64,000 nucleotides of DNA from Anaerolineae bacterium (GCA_023151115.1 JAKLJP010000012.1:141991-205990), one strand, 5' to 3'; shown: positions 31,853 through 41,867, counted from the first letter of the stretch. Notes: generated from the letters alone by a model not told the origin. Numbers and translations are program-made.

Positions 31853-31922
31853 GGGAGTAGGGAGTAGGAAGTAAGAAGTAAGGGAAAAACCTCCCCTACT
31901 CCCTACTCCTTACTCCCTACTC
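31853..31922. repeat. Paired inverted GGAGTAGG-type arrays overlapping a stop codon
   Basis: GGGAGTAGGGAGTAGGAAGT and on to AAGGG (31853-31884) faces CCTCCCCTACTCCCTACTCC and on to CTACTCC (31890-31922) across an A5 loop. The leftward TAG (31919-31917) of the nucleotide-sugar dehydrogenase is one unit of the array. It could serve as a terminator for the glycan operon. Confidence 0.8.
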
Positions 31923-33266
31923 CATTTTTAACGGTGCGCCGAGGCGGGCGATCTTGGCGCGGTTCTCGATGACGTGCCGGGTGGCGTTGACAGTATCTAC
32001 GACCAGTTTCGACTCGTTGACGACCCATTTGTAATCAATGTCCCGATGCCCGGTGACAATAACCGTACAATCGGCCTGATTTAAACTGGCCGCAGTTAAG
32101 GGTACATTGGCCAGAGAAAGTTTATCCTTGAGTACAATATCGCCGCCAATTTTGAACTGCGGGACATAGGGATCGTGATAGGAGACGTTGGCGCCCTCGC
32201 GGATGAGCAGTTCGATGACGCGCTCGGCGGGGGAGTTGCGGGCGTCGTCAATGTTGGGTTTAAAGGCCACGCCGAGAATGAGCACGTTGGCGCCGCGCAA
32301 GCTTTTGCCGCCGCCATTCAAGACCCGCCCGACCAGTTCGACGGTGTGATAGGGCATATCGCCGTTGACTTCGGCAGCCAGCTCGATGAAGCGGGTGTAA
32401 AAATCGTACTCCCTGGCTTTCCAGGAAAGGTAGTAGGGGTCAACCGGGATACAGTGACCGCCGACGCCGGGGCTGGGGTAGAAAGGCATAAAGCCAAAGG
32501 GTTTGGTTTTGGCCGCCTCGATCACCTCCCAAAAGTCAATCCCCATTCTTTCAGATAAAACAGCCAACTCGTTGACCAAAGCAATGTTAACGCTGCGAAA
32601 GATGTTCTCCAGCAGTTTGGTCATCTCGGCGGCGCGGGGGGTGGAAACGTAATGGATTTGGGGGGTCAGGCGGGCCAGTAATTCGCCGGCCAGGCTGGCC
32701 GATTCCGGATTGATACCGCCGACGACTTTGGGCGTATTTTCGACGGTGTAATCGGCGCGGCCGGGGTCAATCCGCTCCGGTGAGAAGGCCAGAAAGAAAT
32801 CCTGCCCGGCTATCAAGCCGCTTTCTTCGAGGATGGGCTGGACAACTTCTTCGGTGGTGCCGGGATAGGTAGTGCTTTGCAGCACGACCAGTTGACCGGC
32901 CCGCAAGCGGGGAGCGATGCCCGCCGCTGCCTGGCGCACAAAGGTCAGGTCGGGCGCTTTCATCGAGTCGAAGGGGGTGGGGACGCAGATAAAAATGATG
33001 TCACGCTCACGCAGCGTATCGTAGTCGGTGGTGGCGCTGAGGGCAGCCGTATTGACTAAATCGGCCACGTCGGCGGCAGGCACATCGGGGATGTAGCTGC
33101 CGCCAGCCTTAATGGAGTCAACTTTAGCTGTGCTGGCGTCGAGGCCGGTGACGCGATAGCCGCATTTAGCCAGCCCGGTGGCCAGGGGCAAGCCCACGTA
33201 GCCCAGGCCAATCACCGCCACCTGAGCGGATTTTTCTTTAATTTTGGTCAGGAGTTGGTTGTACAT
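31917..33266 (-). CDS. UDP-N-acetylglucosamine 6-dehydrogenase-type nucleotide-sugar dehydrogenase (WbpA-like)
   Basis: Oxidises a UDP-HexNAc to the uronic acid with two NAD+. The N-terminal Rossmann motif VIGLGYVGLPLATG, the LQSTTYPGTTEE region, the catalytic cysteine in SPGVGGHCIPVDPYYLSWKA and the C-terminal VAFKPNIDDARNSPA are all present; the GVGGHCIPVDPYYL form is typical of the WbpA/WecC branch rather than UDP-glucose dehydrogenases. The start at 33266 fits the Rossmann fold; an in-frame extension to 33320 would be atypical. It is the last glycan gene of the leftward cluster and probably feeds the WbpB- and WbpD-like enzymes encoded upstream. Confidence 0.9.
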   Translation of the reverse strand: MYNQLLTKIKEKSAQVAVIGLGYVGLPLATGLAKCGYRVTGLDASTAKVDSIKAGGSYIPDVPAADVADLVNTAALSATTDYDTLRERDIIFICVPTPFDSMKAPDLTFVRQAAAGIAPRLRAGQLVVLQSTTYPGTTEEVVQPILEESGLIAGQDFFLAFSPERIDPGRADYTVENTPKVVGGINPESASLAGELLARLTPQIHYVSTPRAAEMTKLLENIFRSVNIALVNELAVLSERMGIDFWEVIEAAKTKPFGFMPFYPSPGVGGHCIPVDPYYLSWKAREYDFYTRFIELAAEVNGDMPYHTVELVGRVLNGGGKSLRGANVLILGVAFKPNIDDARNSPAERVIELLIREGANVSYHDPYVPQFKIGGDIVLKDKLSLANVPLTAASLNQADCTVIVTGHRDIDYKWVVNESKLVVDTVNATRHVIENRAKIARLGAPLKME

Positions 33267-33344
33267 AGGGGAATTTCTCTCTAAAGTTTCGGGTGTGGTT
33301 TTAGTTGAAAGCGGGGCCAAAGCAAGCTTTGGACTCCACCTTTT

Positions 33345-36300
33345 TTATCCGGCGTTAGCCAGACGATTTTCGATGTCGCTGATAAACTGCTCCCAATTGG
33401 TCGCCTCGGACTCAGGGGCCACCGTTTGAGCCTGTTTAGCCGCGTTGAGCGCCTCTTGCCACTGTTCCTTTTGCTGGTACAGGATAGCCAGATTTTTCAA
33501 GCTGTCGTAATCATTGGGTTTTTGCTGTAAAACCAGTTGATTGGCCTGGATCGCTTCATCCAGGCGGCCCTGCTGGGCATAAATATAGGCCAGGGCGCTA
33601 TTGGCTTCAACATCGCCGGGGTTGGTTTGTAAGATGCGTTGATAATACGGCAGTGCCACATCGAATTGCTTTAGGGCCAGATTAATATTAGCTAACTCGC
33701 GGAGCGTGCGATCAGACTCATCGCCCATGGCTACGGCTTGCTTAAGATAAGAGGCGGCTTGTTCGGGCTTGCCCTGTAGATTGTAAACGTGCCCAATCGC
33801 CCAGAGAAGGGTAGGGTCGGTAGGGCGCTCTTTGGCTGCCTGCTGGAGGGCGGCGATCAAGTTTTCGGTTTTGCCGGCTGAAATATAGAAACTAAAGCGT
33901 TGATCTGCAAATTGGTCAAACAGCTCGTTACCCAGTTTGGCGGCCTGGCTGTGGGCCTTGAAGGCTTCGTCAATATTTTGCATAGCGGCATAGGCGTCGC
34001 CCAGCAGAACCCAGGTGGGTGGATATTTGGGGTCAATCGAAACCGACTTTTGCAGGCGTTCCACCGCTTTAGGGTAATCGGCTAAAATATAGTAAGTTTG
34101 GGCCCACAGGTTGTGGTAAATCACGTTGGAGGGGGCCAGAATCGTCGCTTTTTCAAAGAAACTCAACGCATCCTGAAAGCGATTGCGGTCGAAAACCTGG
34201 CCCAGGGTGAAATAATAACGGCCCATATTGCCCGTATTGTCAGGGTTGTAGGGGTTGATACGGCGGGCTTCCAGGGCAATTCGCTCGCCTTCTTGCCAGG
34301 CGTTGGCCCGCTGCGCTTCGTCAATCCGGCTGTCCTGGGCCATCAACTGGTAATCCAGGGCTAACATGAGGTAGTAGAAATCTTCGTCGCTGTCAATGGA
34401 GCGGCCTTTTTCGTGCAGGGCAATGGCCTCGTTCCATTGGCCGCCGCCGCGGAAACGCTCGCCTTCTTTCAGATAAATATCGGCCTTAACCACATCCACA
34501 TTTTTGAACCAAATAACGACGAAGGCAGCCACTACCAGGGGCGGATAGAGCCACCAATTTTCGGAGCGCCAAAAGGGCAGCCGTTTGGTTTGGCCCCAGG
34601 ATAAAATAATGGTAAAAAGAATCATCAACAAGAACAGAAAAACATAAAACAAGACCAAACCGTTGGTGAGAACTTCCGCCGCCCTGAGCACGTCGGCTAT
34701 ACTGGCTACATTGATACGCTGCCCAAATTGAATTTGGTGGGCCAGGGTGTAGAAGAAAAAGTAACTCAAGGAAATAACCGCATACAGGGTCGCGGCTCTA
34801 AGCCAGCTCATGGGGTTTTCACTTTGAGCGCGCCGCACGGCCAAATCCGAGAGGGCAATGGCTAAACCGACCAGCCAGGTAATGACCAGCATCCACAGCA
34901 GGCTCAGACTATCTTGATCGCTGGTAAATTGAAATTGGGGGGTAAAAAAGTCGAAAGCCAGGATCATTAAAATAATGGCCATGACCAATCCCTGACCGCC
35001 CACCCAGGTATCCAGTGCTTCACCACGGCTCAGGGCTTCACGGCCCCGGCTTTGGTAGGTATTTCCAACGGTAGCCCTTTTGTTAAGCGCCGCTTTGCGC
35101 GCTCGGTTTTTACGCTGCCGCCGGGTTTCAAAGGCCGGTTCTACGGTAGTGGCTTCAACAGGAGTGGGTTCTGGCTCTTTCGCCTCCTCGCTGCTGCGCT
35201 GCGCCGCTTCAGCCGCGCTTATTTGGGCTAAAGCGGCCAGCAAGCCGGCATAGACCCAAAAGTAGGTGTAGGTGGCGGCAATAGAGAAAACAAAGTGGAC
35301 TTCGATAAAGTGGCCGATTAACGCCCCCAAAAGGCCAATCAAAAGCAGGGAATAATCCGGGAGTTGAGACTGGTTCAGTGAAATCTCGGGCCGCGAAACG
35401 ATCCCCTGCCACAGCAGATGAATGACCACTCCCGCGACCAGTCCAAACGGCAAGCCCAGAGGAACAAAGGTCAACCCTCCATCGGCCAGGTAAGCGATGG
35501 CGGCTCCCGCCAGGCCGCTGCCTGTGAGGAGAATGATTAAGCGGCGTTTGGCTGCCCGGTCAGGCGTCCAGCCCAGCCAGTTGAGAGCATAGTAAAACAG
35601 GCTGACCATAAGAAAGTAGAAAGCCAAAAACCCCAAGACGCCGGTGATCACCAGGCTGTCCATGGTTTCGTTGTGGGAGCGGTCGGCGGAACTGCCCCGA
35701 TTTTCCACGTAGGCCAGTTCGGTGGGGTAAACATAGGCAAAAGCATTGAACATGGACTCCGGCCCATAGCCGACCAGGGGCCTGATGGCGTTAAATCTAT
35801 CGGGCGGAGCGACATCGTCGCCGGGAATTCCCAGCGGGGGATGCGGCGCAACCAACTGCATGGCGGCATCCCAGATGAGCACACGGACCTTGCCGGTGCC
35901 TTCGGTTTCAATCACATTGCTCAGGCGGTCAATATAGGGCAGGCCGCGAATAGGCTCAAGATAGGGATCCAGGCCTGTCCCGCGAATATTCAAGGCGACG
36001 ACAAAGGCGATAGCCAAGACCGCCAGGCCAAACCAACTGAGCCAGAGCCAGCGCCAGCCGGTATCGCTGGCCGCCATAAAAATATAAAACCCCAAAAAAC
36101 CGAGCATGCCGCCAATAGCCGCGCCTAACAGAGGCACTATCTCTGCTTGATAATTAAGGCCGGTTAGCAGGTTTTGCAAAACCAAGCCAATCAAAAATCC
36201 CAAGCCACCTCCCGCTGCTGCTGCAAACCCTAAAGGGCCTAACATGCCCAGCCCCAGGCCAATTTCTTTCAAGGATAAACGGCTGTGTTGAGGATGGTGC

Positions 36301-37112
36301 TGGCGCAATAACAGGAGAAGCAGCAGACCCATGACAAAAGTAGCTCCCAGGATACCAAGCATCGGGCCACGGCTCTGGCTGAAAACAATGGTGATAATTT
36401 GAATCGCCAGGGCAAAAATATAAACTGCGGCCAGAACGGTGTGCCCCCAGGAAGCTTGTTCTTCTTTGATGATTGCCGTCATGGACTCGATGAGGCGAAT
36501 CAAAGTGAGGGGAATGACCATAATCAGATAAGAAGCGACAAAGATGGCGTTGCCCATATTGGCGGCAACTCGTGAGGTTACATCACCGGCCCAGGGCAGG
36601 GGGTCCAGGCCATAGCGTTGAACAATTCCGTACAGGCTAACCGGGATACTGGCAATGATGATGGTGGTAACTAACCGATCGGCTTGCTGGCGAGTGCGAA
36701 GATTACCAGCTATTAAGGCAAATACAACAATGTAGGTTAAAGCCGAATAAGTTCCCTGCATTCGTTGGTAAGAACCCCATAAACTCACCACGGGTGAAAT
36801 AGAAAAGATAGTGCTAATGATATAGGCCAGGACCAATAAAGAGGTTGGCAGGAAAAGTGGAATTTTAAGCCAGTGTCTAATGCGCTCCCATAAAGGTATA
36901 GCCGCGCCGTTGCCCTCACCCGCGCCCTGTTCAATCACCATTACAATCCAGGCTAACATCATAATCGCCACAATTGAACGTAGCAGAGTTATCTTATCGG
37001 GCTCAAATGTTCGGGCGGAATAGATATTAAAATAAAGGGGAACGGCAATGGCAGCAGCTAACCAGCCAGCTTCCATGATTTTAGCACAAAAAAAAGATAG
37101 TTTGGTTTGCAT
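33345..37112 (-). CDS. O-antigen-ligase-family (Wzy/WaaL-like) membrane protein with TPR tail
   Basis: A 1255-residue protein. The first about 870 residues are multi-pass membrane, with the O-antigen ligase/polymerase-like region and a periplasmic loop (about 400-470). The last about 350 residues (from about 890) are tandem TPR repeats (KAVERLQKSVSIDPKYPPTWVLLGDAYAAM; ALPYYQRILQTNPGDVEANSALAYIYAQQG). Such fusions probably polymerise or transfer an undecaprenyl-linked glycan, with the TPRs recruiting partners. In a lineage without lipopolysaccharide the acceptor is likely a protein or capsule, an inference. It begins 2 bases after the acetyltransferase stop. Confidence 0.85.
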   Translation of the reverse strand: MQTKLSFFCAKIMEAGWLAAAIAVPLYFNIYSARTFEPDKITLLRSIVAIMMLAWIVMVIEQGAGEGNGAAIPLWERIRHWLKIPLFLPTSLLVLAYIISTIFSISPVVSLWGSYQRMQGTYSALTYIVVFALIAGNLRTRQQADRLVTTIIIASIPVSLYGIVQRYGLDPLPWAGDVTSRVAANMGNAIFVASYLIMVIPLTLIRLIESMTAIIKEEQASWGHTVLAAVYIFALAIQIITIVFSQSRGPMLGILGATFVMGLLLLLLLRQHHPQHSRLSLKEIGLGLGMLGPLGFAAAAGGGLGFLIGLVLQNLLTGLNYQAEIVPLLGAAIGGMLGFLGFYIFMAASDTGWRWLWLSWFGLAVLAIAFVVALNIRGTGLDPYLEPIRGLPYIDRLSNVIETEGTGKVRVLIWDAAMQLVAPHPPLGIPGDDVAPPDRFNAIRPLVGYGPESMFNAFAYVYPTELAYVENRGSSADRSHNETMDSLVITGVLGFLAFYFLMVSLFYYALNWLGWTPDRAAKRRLIILLTGSGLAGAAIAYLADGGLTFVPLGLPFGLVAGVVIHLLWQGIVSRPEISLNQSQLPDYSLLLIGLLGALIGHFIEVHFVFSIAATYTYFWVYAGLLAALAQISAAEAAQRSSEEAKEPEPTPVEATTVEPAFETRRQRKNRARKAALNKRATVGNTYQSRGREALSRGEALDTWVGGQGLVMAIILMILAFDFFTPQFQFTSDQDSLSLLWMLVITWLVGLAIALSDLAVRRAQSENPMSWLRAATLYAVISLSYFFFYTLAHQIQFGQRINVASIADVLRAAEVLTNGLVLFYVFLFLLMILFTIILSWGQTKRLPFWRSENWWLYPPLVVAAFVVIWFKNVDVVKADIYLKEGERFRGGGQWNEAIALHEKGRSIDSDEDFYYLMLALDYQLMAQDSRIDEAQRANAWQEGERIALEARRINPYNPDNTGNMGRYYFTLGQVFDRNRFQDALSFFEKATILAPSNVIYHNLWAQTYYILADYPKAVERLQKSVSIDPKYPPTWVLLGDAYAAMQNIDEAFKAHSQAAKLGNELFDQFADQRFSFYISAGKTENLIAALQQAAKERPTDPTLLWAIGHVYNLQGKPEQAASYLKQAVAMGDESDRTLRELANINLALKQFDVALPYYQRILQTNPGDVEANSALAYIYAQQGRLDEAIQANQLVLQQKPNDYDSLKNLAILYQQKEQWQEALNAAKQAQTVAPESEATNWEQFISDIENRLANAG

Positions 37113-37114
37113 CT

Positions 37115-37741
37115 TTATTCCTCAATAGTCGCCGGTAAGGGGGTATTTTCCGGCCAGTCCACACAGCGCAAAATATCAGGGCCAATTTCTTCATAGCGCC
37201 AGCCGCTCTCCGGGCAAATCAGATAACCGGCCTGATTACGCTCTTTGAGCCGATGGCCGTGCCGGCTCATCCAGCCTTTGTGGATGGCTGGCACACCTAC
37301 CATAAGCGCATAATCTGGCACATCAGACCGAACAACCGCCCCGGCCCCAATAAAGGCATATTGCCCAATCTTTACCCCACAAACAATGGTGGCATTGGCG
37401 CCAATGGTAGCTCCACGCCGCACCAATGTTCTTTGATAGCGGCTATGACGGACAATTTGTGAGCGAGGATTAGTGACATTGGTAAAAACACACGAGGGAC
37501 CACAGAAAACATCATCCTCCAATTCAACGCCGGTATAGAGAGAGACATTATTCTGAATTTTAACATTGTTACCAATGATGACATGATTTGCAACAAATAC
37601 ATTTTGCCCCAAATTGCACCGTTCACCAACAGTAGCATGGGCCATAATATGAGAGAAGTGCCAGATTTTGGTTCCACGGCCAATTTTGCAAGGTTCATCT
37701 ATACAGGCACTGGGATGAGCATAGAAAGATCGGTCAGTCAT
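37115..37741 (-). CDS. Hexapeptide N-acetyltransferase, WbpD-like
   Basis: A 208-residue left-handed beta-helix acyltransferase. The run [43 protein letters not shown] and [31 protein letters not shown] matches WbpD, which acetylates the 3-amino group of UDP-GlcNAc(3N)A. It overlaps the oxidoreductase gene by an ATGA. A short tail ([22 protein letters not shown]) follows the helix. WbpD requires an aminated substrate, yet no dedicated WbpE aminotransferase is visible; it may acetylate another amino sugar. Confidence 0.88.
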   Translation of the reverse strand: MTDRSFYAHPSACIDEPCKIGRGTKIWHFSHIMAHATVGERCNLGQNVFVANHVIIGNNVKIQNNVSLYTGVELEDDVFCGPSCVFTNVTNPRSQIVRHSRYQRTLVRRGATIGANATIVCGVKIGQYAFIGAGAVVRSDVPDYALMVGVPAIHKGWMSRHGHRLKERNQAGYLICPESGWRYEEIGPDILRCVDWPENTPLPATIEE

Positions 37742-38757
37742 ATCCAGCTATCTTCATCTGGTATTTCCAGGGGTAAGGTGACTGGCTCACCATTCATTAC
37801 CAAAGAACGTTGAGCGGCTTGTAATACTTTAAGTACCCGCTGGCCGCTGGCCCCATCGGTAATAGGAGGGCGGCGGGTAGTAATTGCTTCTAAAAATGCC
37901 TGGCACTCTAACCGTAATGGTTCATCTTGAGCAAAGGGCACATCTTCTCCCTGCCCCTTAATGGGGACGGGTTGACCTTCTTGAATCTCAACCCGTTGAT
38001 CGTGTAAGGTTAACCGTTTGGCTACATCATCAAAAGTAGCCATTTTTTCAGAGCCGATAACGACCATGCGTTGTTCCTTAAATGGATGCAGCCAGGAAAC
38101 GTGAATATGGGCACGGACGCCGTTATCAAAAAGTAAGTGGGTTACAGTTACATCGGCAATATTAGGTTGGATGTAGCTGCCCCCACAGGCAATAACTTGA
38201 AAAGGCAAGTTACCCATTAGCCGCAGAATCACGGCTACATCATGAGGGGCAAAACTCCACAAAATATTCTCTTCGCGCCGTATTTTTCCCAGGCTTAGGC
38301 GATTAGAATAAATATAGCGGACTTTGCCCAGTTGACCCTTTTGTACTAAAGTTAGTAATTTTACTATAGCCGGATGATATTCCAACACATGGCCTACCAT
38401 TAAAATGCGGCCTCGCTCTTTAGCCAGGCGGAGTAAATGACTGCCCTCAGCATAGGTTAGCGCCAAAGGCTTTTCTACAAACACATCTCTCCCAGCCATT
38501 AAAGCCTGTCTGGCTAAATCATAATGGGTTTCTGCGGGGGTGGCTATCACTACCCCTGCTACCTCAGCGGCCAGGGTCCGTTGCACATCCGCCACAATAG
38601 CCGCCTGCGGTGATAGAGCGGCAGCCGTAGCGCGGCCAGCAGGGGTTAAGTCACAGACCAGCTTGAGGGCATTGAGTTGGTTAAAGTTACGTACCAGGTT
38701 TTTACCCCAATAGCCGCAGCCAATTACGGCCACACTTGCCACATCACTTGCTGCCAT
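37738..38757 (-). CDS. Gfo/Idh/MocA-family oxidoreductase, WbpB-like
   Basis: A 339-residue NAD-dependent oxidoreductase with [17 protein letters not shown], the [11 protein letters not shown] motif carrying the catalytic Lys, and the second domain with [28 protein letters not shown] (His in the active site). Placed between glycosyltransferase and WbpD-like genes, it best fits WbpB, which oxidises C3 of UDP-GlcNAcA. It overlaps the upstream glycosyltransferase gene by 14 bases and the downstream gene by 4, so all three are translated together. Confidence 0.85.
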   Translation of the reverse strand: MAASDVASVAVIGCGYWGKNLVRNFNQLNALKLVCDLTPAGRATAAALSPQAAIVADVQRTLAAEVAGVVIATPAETHYDLARQALMAGRDVFVEKPLALTYAEGSHLLRLAKERGRILMVGHVLEYHPAIVKLLTLVQKGQLGKVRYIYSNRLSLGKIRREENILWSFAPHDVAVILRLMGNLPFQVIACGGSYIQPNIADVTVTHLLFDNGVRAHIHVSWLHPFKEQRMVVIGSEKMATFDDVAKRLTLHDQRVEIQEGQPVPIKGQGEDVPFAQDEPLRLECQAFLEAITTRRPPITDGASGQRVLKVLQAAQRSLVMNGEPVTLPLEIPDEDSWI

Positions 38758-39982
38758 TAACTACCTCTTTAAGCAATTGTTCCAGCTCTTCCGCCAGTTG
38801 TTGGCGTGAATAGTGCAATTCTACAAAATTACGGCCATTTTGTCCATAAACAGCACATAAGTCAGGGTTGTTATAGAGGGTCAACACTGTTTCAGCAAGT
38901 TGTTGAGGATTTTCCGGCTCTACTACCAGGCCCGCCCCGGCTCTTTGTACTAAATCGGCCGGCTCACCTTCATCGGCCAAAATAACGGGCCGGGCGCAGG
39001 CCATATAGGAAAACATTTTAACCGGCAAAGCGCCCCGCGAAAGGGGATTTTTGCGGCCCAGGGATAAGCCTACATTGGCCATATTAATAAAGCCTGGTAG
39101 CTCTTTCTCTGGCTGCAAAGGCAAAAAGAGCATATTGGGTAGACCCAATTCACGGGTTCGGGCCTGCATGGCAGCTTTTCTAACCCCATCGCCCACAAAA
39201 AGAAAAAGAATATCTTCTTGCGTTCTCAATAAGTGGGCCGTTTCAACAGCTGTATCAACTCCGTGCATTAAACCGTGTAACCCGGTAAAGATGAGCACAA
39301 ATTGGTCCGGGCTGATGCCCAGTGCTTTTCTCAACTCTTGATTAATGGGCGCTGGCGTATATAGCTCGGTATTAGCGCCATTGGGAATAAGATATATTTT
39401 ATCTTCGGGGTAACCGCGTTCAAGCAGGCGCTTTTTAATAGAATTGACCACGGTGACAATATAGCGAGCACGCTGGTAGCACATTTTTTCGAGCAGCTCC
39501 GATAAGGCAATGGCTGGCTTGTTGGTCAACTCGCCCAATATAATAGCCGACTCCGGCCACAAGTCGCGCACTTCAAAAACCAGCGGGGTACGCCGTAAAT
39601 AACTTAACACCCACGCTGCCCCGCCTACAAACAAAGGCGGCGAACTGGCATAAATAACGTCGTAGCGCCTCCTAGCCATTAACAAGCCGGCTAAAATTGC
39701 CGCAATCATAAATGATAAATATAAAGCCATGCGGGTATAAAAAGTTTTACGAGGTGATGTTTGAACCCACACCCGAATCACGTCAATGCCATCCAGGTTA
39801 ACCCGCTCATAGAGTTTGCCGCGATACTCTGCGGGCACAACGCCGGTGGGGTGATTGGGAATCTCTGCAATCATAGTCACTTGATGGCCCCGGTTAACCA
39901 AATAGCGAGCCATTTCATAGGCTCTAGTTTGGGTTGCGCCTACTTCTGGCGGAAAATATTGGGATAGATATAGAATTCGCAT
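38744..39982 (-). CDS. Glycosyltransferase family 4, WbuB-like
   Basis: A 412-residue GT-B enzyme. The N-terminus MRILYLSQYFPPEVGATQTRAYEMARYLVNRGHQVTMI and the VFEVRDLWPESAIILGEL segment are typical of WbuB-type GT4 enzymes, which transfer a 6-deoxy-amino sugar or similar residue to a lipid-linked acceptor. A predicted helix (about 87-105) may mediate membrane association. The C-terminal donor-binding region (PVILADEGEPADLVQRAGAGLVVEPEN) is intact. Sugar specificity is unknown. Confidence 0.9.
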   Translation of the reverse strand: MRILYLSQYFPPEVGATQTRAYEMARYLVNRGHQVTMIAEIPNHPTGVVPAEYRGKLYERVNLDGIDVIRVWVQTSPRKTFYTRMALYLSFMIAAILAGLLMARRRYDVIYASSPPLFVGGAAWVLSYLRRTPLVFEVRDLWPESAIILGELTNKPAIALSELLEKMCYQRARYIVTVVNSIKKRLLERGYPEDKIYLIPNGANTELYTPAPINQELRKALGISPDQFVLIFTGLHGLMHGVDTAVETAHLLRTQEDILFLFVGDGVRKAAMQARTRELGLPNMLFLPLQPEKELPGFINMANVGLSLGRKNPLSRGALPVKMFSYMACARPVILADEGEPADLVQRAGAGLVVEPENPQQLAETVLTLYNNPDLCAVYGQNGRNFVELHYSRQQLAEELEQLLKEVVNGSK

Positions 39983-39992
39983 AGGTTTATTT

Positions 39993-41867
39993 TTAGTTCA
40001 AGACAAATTGCTTGGCCCAGCGTTCCAAAATAAAGAAGCGAAAGAAGAATTCGCTGGATAGCAGCGGACGTTGACCTCTGGCGAAAGCTTCAAATTCACT
40101 TTGAAGGTCCGGTAGTTTGACAAATTGGGGCAAAAATTGGGCATGTTGATAGGTTTGATGTACCTCATTGCTAAGGGTATGACGAAACCAACCATCTTCT
40201 GGCGTGGCAAAACCCAATTTATCTTTCCGTTTTAGAATTGGCTCAGGTACTTTACCCTGTGCCCCCCGACGCAGGCAATATTTGGTCCAGCCATCCCGCA
40301 GTTTCAAGTTGAGGGGCAAGCCAGCCACAAATTCCACCAGACGGTGATCTAAAAAAGGCACTCGCGCTTCACGGGCAAATGCCATTGAATTTTTGTCCTC
40401 GTACCGAAGTAAAACGGGCAGACTAAAGTTGGTCATATCGGCTTTGATGCGGCCCCCCAAGGTGTTTGAGATACCCAAATTCAGGAGCGTCTGACCAAAT
40501 TGAGCGCTAAATGAGGGCTGCAATACCTGACGGGCCGCAGCCACTGAACCCCATTGCCGTCCTTGAAAATACCGCAATCCGCGCCGTACCTGCAACGTTT
40601 TCAAGACATCCCAGGAGCCAAAATGTTTGATCAATTCAATCAATCCTAAAATGGGGTGGCCGTTGCGCAACAGGCTCAGCCCATAAAATGTGTAAAATTT
40701 GCGATACCCCAAAAGCTGCTCATCGGCCCCCTGGCCATCTAATAAAACGGTAACGCCCTGCTCGCGGGCCAAGCGCATCACTGTCCACTGGGCGTAAATG
40801 CTGGTACCGGCAAACGGCTCTTCCTGATGCCAGATAAGCCGGGGCAATTCGGCCTGAAAATTCTGGGGTTGTGGAAAAACCTTATGGGAGAGGGCCTGGC
40901 TCCACTGCGCTACCCGGTCAATATAAGGCTGTTCATCAAAGGCTTTATTGGCATAGCAAGCGGAAAAGGTTTGCTGGCGCGGCCCAACCGAGGCCGCCGC
41001 TTGCTCTTGGATAAGCCGGCTGATGACCGAGACCACCGCGGAGGAGTCCAGCCCCCCGCTCAGGCAGGAACCGACGGGCACATCGCTGATAAGGTGAGCG
41101 CGAACCGCCTCGGTAAACAGTTCGAAAAAAGCCTCTGACTGCTCGGCCACCTCTCGGTCTGAAAGCTGAGCCACCTCGTTGCTAACCTCAAAATCCCAAT
41201 ATTTGCGGAGTTGCTCCCGGCCGTTCGTGTCAACAACCAGCGAATGGGCAGGTGGCAACTTGTAAATGCCTTCAAAAAAAGTATCGTCAGTGTGGTCGAG
41301 CGCCCCGACGGTCAAAAAATCGTAGATCAAGCGCGGGTTCGGCTGGGGCGTCGAATCCAGGACGGCCAGGATAGCTTTTATTTCCGAAGCAAAAATGAGC
41401 CGTCGGTTATCGCGGTAGAAGTAAAGCGGTTTGATGCCAAAGCGGTCCCGCGCCAGAAAGATCTGTTGTTTCTGTTCATCCCACAGGGCAAAGGCAAACA
41501 TACCGTTAAACCGGGCCAAACAGTCAGGGCCATCTTCCTGGTAGGCATGCAAAATTACCTCGGTGTCGCTGTGGGATTTGAAGTGGTGTCCCCGCGTTTC
41601 TAATTCGGCCCGAATGTCGCGATAGTTGTAAATTTCGCCGTTGTAGATCAGCCAGGTTGTCCCGTCCGGGCCAGGCATCGGCTGGTGGCCGCCGGGGGAC
41701 AGGTCAATAATCGCCAGCCGGCGGTGGCCCAGGCCAATCGGGCCGGCGGCGTAGAGGCCATCATCGTCAGGCCCGCGATGTTGGAGGCAGCCGGTCATTT
41801 TTTGAATCAGTTCACAGGAGACCGCGACTCCTTGATCAAAGCTTAAAACTCCGGTAATTCCGCACAT
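39993..41867 (-). CDS. AsnB-like glutamine amidotransferase of a glycan cluster
   Basis: A 624-residue class II amidotransferase with the N-terminal nucleophile Cys2 (MCGITGVL), the glutaminase motifs RGPDDDGLY and YNGEIYN, and the synthetase PP-loop LSGGLDSSA. The start must be 41867 so that Cys2 is exposed; the frame extends upstream to 41936 only by chance. It could make asparagine, but in polysaccharide loci close relatives (WbtH, WbpS) amidate uronic acids to uronamides. With a WbpA-type dehydrogenase in the same cluster, uronamide formation is the more likely role (inference). Confidence 0.88.
   Translation of the reverse strand: MCGITGVLSFDQGVAVSCELIQKMTGCLQHRGPDDDGLYAAGPIGLGHRRLAIIDLSPGGHQPMPGPDGTTWLIYNGEIYNYRDIRAELETRGHHFKSHSDTEVILHAYQEDGPDCLARFNGMFAFALWDEQKQQIFLARDRFGIKPLYFYRDNRRLIFASEIKAILAVLDSTPQPNPRLIYDFLTVGALDHTDDTFFEGIYKLPPAHSLVVDTNGREQLRKYWDFEVSNEVAQLSDREVAEQSEAFFELFTEAVRAHLISDVPVGSCLSGGLDSSAVVSVISRLIQEQAAASVGPRQQTFSACYANKAFDEQPYIDRVAQWSQALSHKVFPQPQNFQAELPRLIWHQEEPFAGTSIYAQWTVMRLAREQGVTVLLDGQGADEQLLGYRKFYTFYGLSLLRNGHPILGLIELIKHFGSWDVLKTLQVRRGLRYFQGRQWGSVAAARQVLQPSFSAQFGQTLLNLGISNTLGGRIKADMTNFSLPVLLRYEDKNSMAFAREARVPFLDHRLVEFVAGLPLNLKLRDGWTKYCLRRGAQGKVPEPILKRKDKLGFATPEDGWFRHTLSNEVHQTYQHAQFLPQFVKLPDLQSEFEAFARGQRPLLSSEFFFRFFILERWAKQFVLN

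Noticed and set aside
31228..31922. Repeat arrays as a CRISPR locus
   Set aside because: Units are 7-8 bases, contiguous or degenerate, without spacers; no cas gene is in the window.
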